In this document: one piece after another, positions 35,611 to 43,726 of the stretch | Layout of the letters: the number at the start of each line of letters is the position of its first letter | Position numbering within the stretch: the stretch's first letter is position 1 | Assembly: GCA_051814705.1 (NCBI GenBank) | Contig: JBPWQW010000004.1 | Span: 372,001 to 436,000, forward strand | DNA length: 64,000 bases | Reading direction: 5' to 3' | DNA from: Geojedonia sp051814705 | GTDB taxonomy: Bacteria > Bacteroidota > Bacteroidia > Flavobacteriales > Flavobacteriaceae | Notes under the pieces: model-generated | Told to the model about the DNA's origin: nothing | The model's database searches: none | The model's input: only the letters and a program-made list of their open reading frames with translations | Translations under genes and position numbers: made by a program

Positions 35611-37812
35611 ATGAGCATAAAAGAAATTGACTTACATTCAGCATTAAAACAATACTTTGGTTTTTCAACATTTAGGGGGCTTCAAGAGAAAGTCATTACT
35701 AGTGTTGTAGAAGGTAACAATACCTTTGTTATTATGCCTACTGGCGGTGGTAAATCCATGTGCTACCAATTGCCAGCACTTATAAAAGAAGGTACTGCCA
35801 TTATCGTTTCGCCATTGATTGCTTTAATGAAAAATCAGGTGGATGCCATTAGGGGCGTTTCAAATAATGAAGGCATTGCCCATGTCTTAAATTCGTCGCT
35901 GAATAAAACAGAAGTCAAACACGTCAAGGAGGATATTGTTAGTGGAGTCACCAAGCTGCTGTATGTGGCACCTGAATCACTGACCAAAGAAGAGTATGTT
36001 GAGTTTTTAAGGTCTGTAACCATTTCGTTTATGGCCGTCGATGAGGCCCATTGTATTAGTGAATGGGGGCATGATTTTAGGCCAGAGTATCGAAATTTAA
36101 AACAGATTATTAAACGTATTGGCGATAATATTCCTATTATCGGACTTACAGCAACAGCTACACCAAAAGTACAGGAAGACATTTTAAAAAGTTTGGACAT
36201 TACCGATGCCAATACCTTTAAAGCCTCATTTAACAGGCCAAATCTGTATTATGAAATACGCCCAAAAACCAAAAATGTGGATGCGGATATTATCCGTTTT
36301 GTAAAGCTACACCCAGGTAAATCTGGAATTATTTATTGTTTAAGCCGTAAACGGGTTGAAGAATTGGCGCAGGTCCTTCAGGTCAATGGCATTAACGCTG
36401 TGCCTTATCATGCTGGTTTAGATCCTAAGACCCGTGTGAAGCACCAAGATATGTTTTTAATGGAGGACGCCGATGTGGTTGTTGCTACCATTGCTTTTGG
36501 AATGGGTATTGATAAACCCGATGTGCGTTTTGTGCTTCACCATGATATGCCAAAAAGTATTGAAAGTTATTATCAAGAAACCGGTCGTGCTGGACGCGAT
36601 GGTGGCGAAGGACATTGTTTGGCTTTTTATGCCTATAAGGACATAGAAAAGTTAGAGAAATTTATGGCTGGAAAGCCTGTGGCCGAACAGGAAATAGGTC
36701 ATGCATTATTACAGGAAGTCGTTGCCTTTGCTGAAAGTTCCATCTCTAGGCGCAAGTTTATTTTGCATTATTTTGGTGAAGAGTATGACAACGAGACCGA
36801 TGCAGGTGGCGATATGGACGATAATGTGCGCCATCCCAAAAAACAAAAAGAAGCTCAGAATAATGTTGTGGTTCTTCTTGAGACCGTCGATAAGACTAAT
36901 GAAAAATATAGATCTAAAGATTTGGTTCATGTGCTTACCGGCAAATCGAATGCATTAATTTCTTCACATAAAACCGATGCCCAAGATTTTTTTGGTGTTG
37001 GAAGCGAAAAAGACAAACGGTATTGGATGGCCTTAATCCGCCAGGTGTTAGTAGCAGGATTATTAAAGAAGGATATTGAAACCTATGGTGTTTTAAGATT
37101 GTCGGAAGCGGGGAGGGCTTTTATTAAATCCCCACAATCCTTTATGATGACAGAGGACCATGTGTTTGATGAGGGGGATGACGATGGTATTATTACCGCT
37201 AAAAAAGGCGATGGCGCTGTTGCAGATGAGCAGTTAATGGCCATGCTCAAAGATTTGCGAAAACGAAACGCTAAAAAGCTAAGCGTACCACCTTTCGTTA
37301 TTTTTCAAGACCCTTCGTTAGAAGATATGGCCTTAAAATATCCCATTACTTTAGACGAGTTAAGCAACGTTCACGGCGTTGGAGAGGGTAAAGCCAAAAA
37401 ATACGGACAAGATTTTATCGACCTTATTTCTAGATACGTAGAGGAGAACGATATCATTAGACCTGATGATATGGTGGTTAAAAGTACAGGCTCCAATTCG
37501 TCTTTAAAATTGTATATTATTCAAAATATAGATCGAAAGCTCCCATTAGATGATATTGCCTCTTCAAAAGGTATGGGCATGTCCGAATTTATTAAGGAAA
37601 TGGAAGCTATTGTGTATTCTGGCACCAAATTAAATATTGACTATTGGATTGATGATATACTGGATGAAGACCAGCAAGAAGAAATTCATGACTATTTTAT
37701 GGACTCCAATACGGATAAAATTCACGAAGCCATTGACGAATTTGATGGCGATTACGATGATGAAGAATTGAGGTTATACCGTATTAAATTTATAAGTGAA
37801 GTGGCTAATTAA
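35611..37812 (+). CDS. recQ: ATP-dependent DNA helicase RecQ
   Basis: A 733-residue SF2 helicase. Motif I TGGGKSMCYQLP (near 47-58), DEAH box in AVDEAHCISEWGHDFRPEYR, motif VI ETGRAGRDG, an RQC region around 400-490, and an HRDC domain (about 525-610, KDLRKRNAKKLSVPPFVIF with GVGEGKAKKYG). The Zn-binding Cys set of the canonical RQC is not obvious. A C-terminal extension of about 110 acidic residues follows HRDC and is common to Bacteroidota RecQ. It unwinds DNA in recombination and replication-fork repair. Confidence 0.93.
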   Translation: MSIKEIDLHSALKQYFGFSTFRGLQEKVITSVVEGNNTFVIMPTGGGKSMCYQLPALIKEGTAIIVSPLIALMKNQVDAIRGVSNNEGIAHVLNSSLNKTEVKHVKEDIVSGVTKLLYVAPESLTKEEYVEFLRSVTISFMAVDEAHCISEWGHDFRPEYRNLKQIIKRIGDNIPIIGLTATATPKVQEDILKSLDITDANTFKASFNRPNLYYEIRPKTKNVDADIIRFVKLHPGKSGIIYCLSRKRVEELAQVLQVNGINAVPYHAGLDPKTRVKHQDMFLMEDADVVVATIAFGMGIDKPDVRFVLHHDMPKSIESYYQETGRAGRDGGEGHCLAFYAYKDIEKLEKFMAGKPVAEQEIGHALLQEVVAFAESSISRRKFILHYFGEEYDNETDAGGDMDDNVRHPKKQKEAQNNVVVLLETVDKTNEKYRSKDLVHVLTGKSNALISSHKTDAQDFFGVGSEKDKRYWMALIRQVLVAGLLKKDIETYGVLRLSEAGRAFIKSPQSFMMTEDHVFDEGDDDGIITAKKGDGAVADEQLMAMLKDLRKRNAKKLSVPPFVIFQDPSLEDMALKYPITLDELSNVHGVGEGKAKKYGQDFIDLISRYVEENDIIRPDDMVVKSTGSNSSLKLYIIQNIDRKLPLDDIASSKGMGMSEFIKEMEAIVYSGTKLNIDYWIDDILDEDQQEEIHDYFMDSNTDKIHEAIDEFDGDYDDEELRLYRIKFISEVAN

Positions 37813-37826
37813 TTGTTGCCAGTCGC

Positions 37827-38285
37827 TTATTCTTCTTCATCTGATGATTCTATAATTGAAAACCTAACCTTATCTTTATTAGATGACAGCTCTAAAGATG
37901 TGATTTTAGAAGGGTCCATTTTAGACAAGTCTTTGGCATCTATTTCAAAATCGATATGCGTTTGGCTGCTATTGGACACACTAGAGAAGTCAGATTGAAT
38001 TTCTAACATATCTGATTTTAATTCCAACTTAAAATTTGTACCAACCACCGCTAAGCGCGCTCCTTTAATAGTTTTTATGCGAAAGTTACCCACCACAATA
38101 GTTTTAAAATAGTGATACCCTGCCAATTCACTTAAAGCCGCATACATCACATTTTTATCAGAAATTGCATAGGGTTTGTTTTCAATACTTTTAATAATAT
38201 CTTCGGTATAGGTGTCTTCATTAGACTGTTCCACAACCGTTTTATTGCCAAAAGCCGTCTTTAATTTTGATATTAAAAATTTCAT
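37827..38285 (-). CDS. uncharacterised acidic protein
   Basis: A 152-residue protein from the ATG at 38285 (MKFLISKLKTAFGN). I do not recognise a family with confidence. It is mixed alpha/beta with a central VVGNFRIKTIKGARLAVVG stretch and a Ser/Asp/Glu-rich tail ending ESSDEEE. The frame stays open to 38372, but those extra residues (DFGFWNLEFGIWNLEFE) come from the adjacent AAATTCC heptamer tract and are not taken as coding. It converges on recQ; the stops are 14 bases apart. Confidence 0.6.
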   Translation of the reverse strand: MKFLISKLKTAFGNKTVVEQSNEDTYTEDIIKSIENKPYAISDKNVMYAALSELAGYHYFKTIVVGNFRIKTIKGARLAVVGTNFKLELKSDMLEIQSDFSSVSNSSQTHIDFEIDAKDLSKMDPSKITSLELSSNKDKVRFSIIESSDEEE

Positions 38286-38321
38286 GTATTCATTTTTTGT
38301 AAAACTAAGTTTATATGTCTC

Positions 38322-38405
38322 AAATTCCAAATTCCAAATTCCAAATTCCAAATTCCAAAATCCAAAATCCAAAATCGTAAATCGTAAATCGTAAATCGTA
38401 AATCA
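38322..38405. repeat. heptamer repeat tract (AAATTCC / AAAATCC / TAAATCG)
   Basis: Twelve consecutive 7-bp units in one phase: AAATTCC x5, AAAATCC x2, AAAATCG, TAAATCG x3, TAAATCA. It sits in the divergent promoter region between the uncharacterised gene at 38285 and the prolyl isomerase, ending five bases before the latter's -7 element, so it occupies the -33 region. Confidence 0.93.
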
Positions 38406-38410
38406 ATTTG

Positions 38411-38418
38411 TATCTTTG
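38411..38418 (+). promoter_or_regulatory. -7 promoter element TATCTTTG of the prolyl isomerase gene
   Basis: A full TAnnTTTG match 25 bases upstream of the ATG at 38444. No TTG or TTTG -33 box lies at the usual spacing because the heptamer tract occupies that region. Confidence 0.7.
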
Positions 38419-38443
38419 CACCTTCAATAAAAACAAACACACA

Positions 38444-39376
38444 ATGCAAGACGGTTTATACGCAAATTTTAAGACTACAAAAGGCGACATTTTAGTGGCT
38501 TTAGAATACAAAAAGACACCCGGAACAGTTGGTAATTTCGTCGCTTTGGCCGAAGGAAATATGGAAAACTCTGTCAAACCTCAAGGTGAACCCTACTACG
38601 ATGGTTTAAAATTTCATCGGGTGATTCCAGATTTTATGATTCAGGGCGGATGCCCTCAAGGCACAGGAACTGGAAATCCGGGCTATAAGTTTGATGATGA
38701 ATTCCATCCAGATTTGAAACACGATGGACCAGGTGTATTGTCCATGGCCAATGCGGGTCCGGGCACCAATGGCAGCCAATTTTTTATCACCCATATAGAA
38801 ACGTCTTGGTTGGATAACAAGCATACCGTTTTTGGAAAGGTACAGGAAGGACAAGATATAGTAGATGCTATTGCCCAAGGTGATAAGATTGATAAGTTGG
38901 AAATTATTAGAGTAGGGGCGGATGCCGAAAACTTTAATGCCGTAGAGGCTTTTAGAACTTTTGAAGGATCACGAGCTAAACGCATTGCCGCCGAACGCGA
39001 GGCCAAAAAAGCTGAATTGGATAAATTATCTGCTGGATTTGAGGAAACACCAAGTGGGTTGCGTTATCAAATTATTCAAAAAGGTAAAGGAAAAAAAGCT
39101 GAGGCTGGTCAAATGGTTTCGGTGCATTATAAAGGACAATTGGTAGATGGAACCGTGTTTGACTCCTCCTATAAGCGCAACCAACCATTGGATTTTCAAG
39201 TAGGTGTTGGACAGGTTATTCCGGGTTGGGATGAAGGTATTTGTCTGTTACACGTTGGGGATAAGGCCAGGTTGGTGATCCCTAGTGATTTGGGTTATGG
39301 TTCTGCCGGTGCTGGTGGCGTCATTCCTCCAAATGCTGTCTTGGTTTTTGATGTAGAATTGGTGAATACCAAATAA
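38444..39376 (+). CDS. peptidylprolyl isomerase, cyclophilin-FKBP fusion
   Basis: About 310 residues from the ATG at 38444; an open frame from 38408 runs through the promoter and is not used. The N-terminal domain (about 1-160) is a cyclophilin with FHRVIPDFMIQGG and GTNGSQFFIT; the C-terminal domain (about 205-310) is an FKBP with VHYKGQLVDGTVFDSSY and QVIPGWDEGICLL. Both are proline cis-trans isomerases; a charged linker (RAKRIAAEREAKKAELDKL) separates them. No signal peptide, so cytoplasmic. Two isomerase classes in one chain is a rare layout outside this phylum. Confidence 0.9.
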   Translation: MQDGLYANFKTTKGDILVALEYKKTPGTVGNFVALAEGNMENSVKPQGEPYYDGLKFHRVIPDFMIQGGCPQGTGTGNPGYKFDDEFHPDLKHDGPGVLSMANAGPGTNGSQFFITHIETSWLDNKHTVFGKVQEGQDIVDAIAQGDKIDKLEIIRVGADAENFNAVEAFRTFEGSRAKRIAAEREAKKAELDKLSAGFEETPSGLRYQIIQKGKGKKAEAGQMVSVHYKGQLVDGTVFDSSYKRNQPLDFQVGVGQVIPGWDEGICLLHVGDKARLVIPSDLGYGSAGAGGVIPPNAVLVFDVELVNTK

Positions 39377-39423
39377 ATAGAATTTTTTTGTTTACTAATC
39401 GGTAACAAAATACAGCAAAAAGG

Positions 39424-39451
39424 GTCTCATGTATAATGAGGCTTTTTTTTT
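39424..39451 (+). terminator. rho-independent terminator after the prolyl isomerase
   Basis: A 7-bp stem GTCTCAT (39424-39430) and ATGAGGC (39436-39442), with one G-T pair and a 5-base loop, followed by nine T. It lies 48 bases after the stop codon. Confidence 0.75.
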
Positions 39452-39484
39452 ACTTAAATTTATAATCCAATCCATTACATCCAA

Positions 39485-40243
39485 ATGAACGTTTTAACAC
39501 CAGATCACGATTTCAAATACAGGAACAGTAATGTTTTCAGTCTAATCAAGTGTCTATTTCTGTCCCTTGTTCTCACCCTTTGCGTGTCAAGCTGTTCTAA
39601 ACATGTTACGTTTAGCCCAGAGCAAATCGCACAAACTTCAGGACGGTATTTATATAGTCAAGATGAAGTTCTGGATGTTTATTATGATCAGGGGAATTTG
39701 TTTTTAAAATGGAGAGGGGCCGAACGTATGGAGCCTGTGGTTTTAGATGAAAACACATTTTTTGTTGTGGATATGTACAAGAAATTGCGTTTTGTTCAAC
39801 ATCCGGAAACTAAAAAACGCTATTTGGGTATCGTGTCTAAAGATGATGACCAGATCGTTACTTATGATTATTTAAAAGTTTCGGATTCTTTTCAAACACC
39901 AAGCATGTATTTGAAAAACAAGGTTTATGATAAAGCACTTGCTGGTTTTTTAGAGATTCAAAAACACGATTCTACCAGTATTTTGATTGAGGAATCAAAG
40001 TTTAACCGTTTGGGGTATGATTTTTTGCGAGAAAAGGATTATGACAATGCCATAGCCGTTTTTAAAATGAATGTCGCCTTGTACCCTGAAAGTGATAACG
40101 TTTATGATAGCTTGGCCGATGCTTATTTGAGATCCGGTGACAGTTTACAAGCGTTTGTCAATTATACAAAAGCATTGGAATTAAATACGGGGAATGAGCG
40201 GGCCAAACGCTATGTTGACATGTATCATAAAAAACAGGATTAA
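39485..40243 (+). CDS. TPR-containing lipoprotein
   Basis: A 252-residue protein with a lipoprotein signal: charged start, hydrophobic segment and lipobox LCVSSC (Cys near residue 37). The middle contains a small beta-rich region (DVYYDQGNLFLKWRG...RFVQHPETKKRYLG) and the C-terminal third has tetratricopeptide units (YDFLREKDYDNAIAVFKMNV and DSLADAYLRSGDSLQAFVNY). It resembles the tail of Bacteroidota beta-lactamase-like TPR proteins, but no catalytic domain is present. Role unknown, probably scaffold at the outer membrane. Confidence 0.7.
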   Translation: MNVLTPDHDFKYRNSNVFSLIKCLFLSLVLTLCVSSCSKHVTFSPEQIAQTSGRYLYSQDEVLDVYYDQGNLFLKWRGAERMEPVVLDENTFFVVDMYKKLRFVQHPETKKRYLGIVSKDDDQIVTYDYLKVSDSFQTPSMYLKNKVYDKALAGFLEIQKHDSTSILIEESKFNRLGYDFLREKDYDNAIAVFKMNVALYPESDNVYDSLADAYLRSGDSLQAFVNYTKALELNTGNERAKRYVDMYHKKQD

Positions 40244-40434
40244 TGGGGTTAAAAGCGAGTTAGACTGTCTTTTCAAATATTCAGTTCTTCTGTATTAATG
40301 TACAGGAATTTCGTAATTGACATCGGCAAGGATGTATTTGATGATTTTAATTTGGAGATGATCCTCCATCAAAGTACCCTATTTTGAAAGACGTTGACCT
40401 TAACGGATGTGGTCTAGTTTAATTGTAATATAAT

Positions 40435-41226
40435 TTAAACAGCTTTCTGTTTTTTATTCAGATAGTTATTGGACATTATTATAAGAACAGTCATAATTAT
40501 TATGGACACGATTGAGGCATTTAAAGTGCCCAAATCCAATCCGCCTTTTGCAAGTGGCTTTGTCAAAAAATCACCAAAAGTTGCCCCAAAAGGTCTTGTA
40601 AAGATAAAGGCAATCCAAAACAGGATAACCTGATTTAATGCTGTGAAATAATGTAATACGACCACGAACATAATTATTCCTGCGGTCACCATGGCGCCAT
40701 ACAAATAACTTAAACCAACAACATCACTTAGATAATCGCCAAAAGCGGTTCCTAAACTATTGGAAAATAGAATGGCGACCCAATAAAATAGTTCTTGATC
40801 TCTATCGATAATTGGAAAAACCTTTAAGGATTTAAATTTATTGTACCAAAGCAGGAGAGTCAAGACTAAACCAGAAAAGAGTACCAGACTGCCCAAAGTG
40901 TATCCCAAATTTAGGCTTCTATCCATAAAATCCGATATTTCGGTACCGAGTGTTGTCGTTGCAATAATCACCAACCAATAAAAAAGGGGAATATATTTTT
41001 TGGCCAAAAAAAGCTGAATACAAAGAACAATCAAAAAGAAAGCTAGGGTTATTATAATCCCAGTGAGATACCCTAAATTTAGGGTCATTGACAAATAATC
41101 TCCCAATGTTTCGCCCAGGGTTGTAGCCACAATTTTCATCAACCAAAAAATCAAGGTGATTTGTGCTACTTTATTCAGTTTTTCAATACTGCTTTTCGAG
41201 TGGGTTTGATAGTTTGTCATAAGCAA
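40435..41226 (-). CDS. eight-TM membrane protein with a fourfold internal repeat (COG4705-like)
   Basis: A 263-residue very hydrophobic protein made of four homologous two-helix units. Each has the motif LGxxxGDxL followed by LGYxxG: TTLGETLGDYLSMTLNLGY, TTLGTEISDFMDRSLNLGY, NSLGTAFGDYLSDVVGLSY, RPFGATFGDFLTKPLAKGG. It resembles the uncharacterised COG4705 membrane family. The conserved Asp in each unit within a membrane segment suggests ion binding or transport; this is inference. A minus-strand -7 element lies at 41248. Confidence 0.75.
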   Translation of the reverse strand: MLMTNYQTHSKSSIEKLNKVAQITLIFWLMKIVATTLGETLGDYLSMTLNLGYLTGIIITLAFFLIVLCIQLFLAKKYIPLFYWLVIIATTTLGTEISDFMDRSLNLGYTLGSLVLFSGLVLTLLLWYNKFKSLKVFPIIDRDQELFYWVAILFSNSLGTAFGDYLSDVVGLSYLYGAMVTAGIIMFVVVLHYFTALNQVILFWIAFIFTRPFGATFGDFLTKPLAKGGLDLGTLNASIVSIIIMTVLIIMSNNYLNKKQKAV

Positions 41227-41247
41227 TATAGCATGTTATAATTAAAT

Positions 41248-41255
41248 CAAAGATA
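41248..41255 (-). promoter_or_regulatory. -7 promoter element (TATCTTTG) of the fourfold-repeat membrane protein
   Basis: A full minus-strand match to TAnnTTTG, 22 bases upstream of the start codon at 41226. Confidence 0.65.
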
Positions 41256-41414
41256 AGACATTGGAGTATCGTTTTTTGATTTCATCTCAGGATATTCACT
41301 TAAAAATCTAATCATAGATACAACTCATCTTTTAAAAGTTACAATTCAGTAACTCTGTTTTCCAAACTTAAGAATTCAAATGGATATTTGTTCCAACTTT
41401 AAAACTTAAACATT

Positions 41415-42035
41415 ATGAAACATTTAATTATCCTCGCCTTATTTTTGGTTTCCATAATTGTAAGCGCTCAGACCAACTTTGATAAAGGGATGCAAAAAGC
41501 CTTTGAATTTTGGGGAAATGACCAATGGGAAGAAGCCGAAAACGTATTTGAGCGTATTGCCAATGCAGAGCCACAACAATGGCTTCCTCATTATTACATT
41601 GCACAGATGAATAGCATAAAAAGCTGGGGCCTTAAGGACGAAGTTTTACTAAAGTCACAATTAGATAAAGCACAGCAGCATCTGAATGTCGCTATGCAGA
41701 TTAGTGAAAACAATGCCGAACTTTTAGTGATGCAGGCTCAAGTGTTAACCAATTGGGTAGCTTTTGACGGACAGACCTATGGCATGAAATATTCTGCCAA
41801 AGTTTCTGAGTTGTACGCCAAAGCTTATGCCTTGGCTCCAAATAACCCCAGGGTGGTGTTTGGAAAAGCCGAGTGGAATATGGGCAGTGCTCGTTTCTTT
41901 GGGCAGGACACCAAGCCCTTTTGTGTCGATATCGAAAAATCCATAGAACTTTTTGCTAACTTTAAACCAGAAACGGCCTTTCATCCCAATTGGGGAAAAG
42001 ACCGCGCCGAAGCGGCTTTAAAAACCTGTGAATAA
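41415..42035 (+). CDS. periplasmic TPR-repeat protein
   Basis: A 206-residue protein with a signal peptide (MKHLIILALFLVSIIVSAQ) and helical repeats of the TPR type (MQKAFEFWGNDQWEEAENVF, AQQHLNVAMQISENNAELLV, ELYAKAYALAPNNPRVV). It lies 26 bases before the LytS-type kinase gene and is probably co-transcribed, so it may be a periplasmic input or an output of that system. Enzymatic motifs are absent. Confidence 0.7.
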   Translation: MKHLIILALFLVSIIVSAQTNFDKGMQKAFEFWGNDQWEEAENVFERIANAEPQQWLPHYYIAQMNSIKSWGLKDEVLLKSQLDKAQQHLNVAMQISENNAELLVMQAQVLTNWVAFDGQTYGMKYSAKVSELYAKAYALAPNNPRVVFGKAEWNMGSARFFGQDTKPFCVDIEKSIELFANFKPETAFHPNWGKDRAEAALKTCE

Positions 42036-42061
42036 TTTAAAATAATCTAGGGCAATAATCC

Positions 42062-43396
42062 ATGTCACAAGCATTAAAAAATATCAGTATTACCGTAGTT
42101 ATTGGTTGCATAGTATTTGTGATAGGCAATTTGTTTTCTGGTGGATTTGATTTTAGATCGGTTAATGATTTTTTTGAGGAATTTCTCTTTTATCAGTTGT
42201 ACTCGTTTGTGCTTGGCTATTCAAATATGTATTTTTTTGATTATATGGAGCGGCTTCCTTGGAAAAAAGGGGATAGCATTAAAAGAATTGTAATAGGAAT
42301 TATAGGTTCTACCGTCATCACATTAATTGGTCTATTCGTATTAAGGCTGATTACAATTATACTCTATCTGGGTCATACTTGGGAGTATTTTATAACCAAC
42401 GAATCTATAAAGCATTATCAGTTTGGCCTTTGGATTACATTGACCATCGTTATGATTTTTCATTTTATTTACTTTTATAATCGATACCAAAAAAATAAAC
42501 TTAAAGAACAAAAGGTTATTGCCGGAACAGCAAGTGCCAAGTTTGATGCTTTAAAAAACCAGTTAGACCCTCATTTTTTGTTTAACAGCTTAAATGTATT
42601 GACCAGTTTAATTGAAGAAAATCCTGAAAGTGCACAAAAATTTACCACTTCTTTATCTAAAGTGTATCGCTATGTTTTAGAACAAAAAAATAAAGATTTG
42701 GTGACGGTTGACGAGGAGCTGGACTTCGCAAGGACTTATATGACCCTTTTAAAGATGCGTTTTGAAGATAGTATTATTTTTGATATTCCAGACCGATCCA
42801 CAGATCCTGAAAGTAAGGTTGTGCCTTTGTCCTTACAGCTGCTTTTAGAAAATGCGGTTAAGCACAATATGGTCACCTCAAGCAAACCTTTGCATATTAA
42901 AATTTACGAAGATACCCATGGCAATCTAGTGGTTGAAAACAATTTGCAACCCAAACAAATAGTCAAAAAGAGTAGTGGTGTTGGATTGGATAATATCAAA
43001 CAGCGCTACCATTTATTGACTCACAAAAAAGTATACATTAATGAACAAGCAAAGCATTTTGCGGTCGCAATTCCTATGCTTACAAAACAAGTTACAATTA
43101 TGGAAAAAAGATATGAAACAAATGAGCAAGATGCTTATTATAGAGCAAAAAAACGTGTAGAAGATATTAAAGGATTTTATTCTAATTTACTGTCCTATTG
43201 TATCGTTATCCCAATTTTAGTATTTGTTAATTTAAGGACAAATGACAATTTTCATTGGTTTTGGTTCCCAATGTTGGGTTGGGGAATAGGATTAATTTTC
43301 CATGCCTTTGGTGTATTTGGATATGGTAAAGCATGGGAAGAACGAAAAATTCAGGAAATACTGGACAAAGAGACTCATAAAAAAAACTGGAAATAA
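42062..43396 (+). CDS. LytS-type sensor histidine kinase with C-terminal 2TM module
   Basis: A 444-residue protein with four N-terminal membrane segments (about 10-140), then a His_kinase domain of the LytS/YehU type: the phosphoacceptor His in NQLDPHFLFNSLNVL and a GHKL ATPase region (LLLENAVKHN, SGVGLDNIKQRY). The last 90 residues are a separate 2TM module (YYRAKKRVEDIKGFY, two hydrophobic helices, AWEERKIQEIL). It pairs with the LytTR regulator at 43727. The stop overlaps the next start by one base. Confidence 0.87.
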   Translation: MSQALKNISITVVIGCIVFVIGNLFSGGFDFRSVNDFFEEFLFYQLYSFVLGYSNMYFFDYMERLPWKKGDSIKRIVIGIIGSTVITLIGLFVLRLITIILYLGHTWEYFITNESIKHYQFGLWITLTIVMIFHFIYFYNRYQKNKLKEQKVIAGTASAKFDALKNQLDPHFLFNSLNVLTSLIEENPESAQKFTTSLSKVYRYVLEQKNKDLVTVDEELDFARTYMTLLKMRFEDSIIFDIPDRSTDPESKVVPLSLQLLLENAVKHNMVTSSKPLHIKIYEDTHGNLVVENNLQPKQIVKKSSGVGLDNIKQRYHLLTHKKVYINEQAKHFAVAIPMLTKQVTIMEKRYETNEQDAYYRAKKRVEDIKGFYSNLLSYCIVIPILVFVNLRTNDNFHWFWFPMLGWGIGLIFHAFGVFGYGKAWEERKIQEILDKETHKKNWK

Positions 43397-43707
43397 TGGA
43401 ACATAAGCATTTTGAACAGGAGCGTTACTTTAGAGCTCAAAAGAAAGTGAAATCAATCAAAGGATTTTATTCACATGCTTTAGTTTATGTGGTTATCAAT
43501 TTAATGATTGTTGTTATAAACCTTCAAAATTTAGAGCAAGGTGAAAGCTATTTTCAGTGGCATAATTTTACAACTTTAGGATTTTGGGGAATAGGGTTGC
43601 TAGCACATGGATTGAGTGTGTTTATGCCGAGTATAATTTTAGGAAAAGACTGGGAAGAGCGCAAGATCAAGGAACTTATGGAAAAAAATAAGAACCGTTG
43701 GGAATAA
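43396..43707 (+). CDS. 2TM-domain protein
   Basis: A 103-residue protein that is almost only a 2TM module: YFRAQKKVKSIKGFYSHALV, two membrane helices, and DWEERKIKELMEKN. It closely parallels the C-terminal module of the preceding kinase, so one probably derives from the other. Encoded between kinase and response regulator and overlapping the kinase stop (TAATG), it may modulate kinase assembly in the membrane. Function not established. Confidence 0.8.
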   Translation: MEHKHFEQERYFRAQKKVKSIKGFYSHALVYVVINLMIVVINLQNLEQGESYFQWHNFTTLGFWGIGLLAHGLSVFMPSIILGKDWEERKIKELMEKNKNRWE

Positions 43708-43726
43708 AACAAAAGTAAAAAATCAA

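Noticed and set aside
37827..38372. Longer N-terminus of the uncharacterised protein (start at 38372)
   Set aside because: The added residues are encoded by the AAATTCC tract; the ATG at 38285 is a normal start after it.
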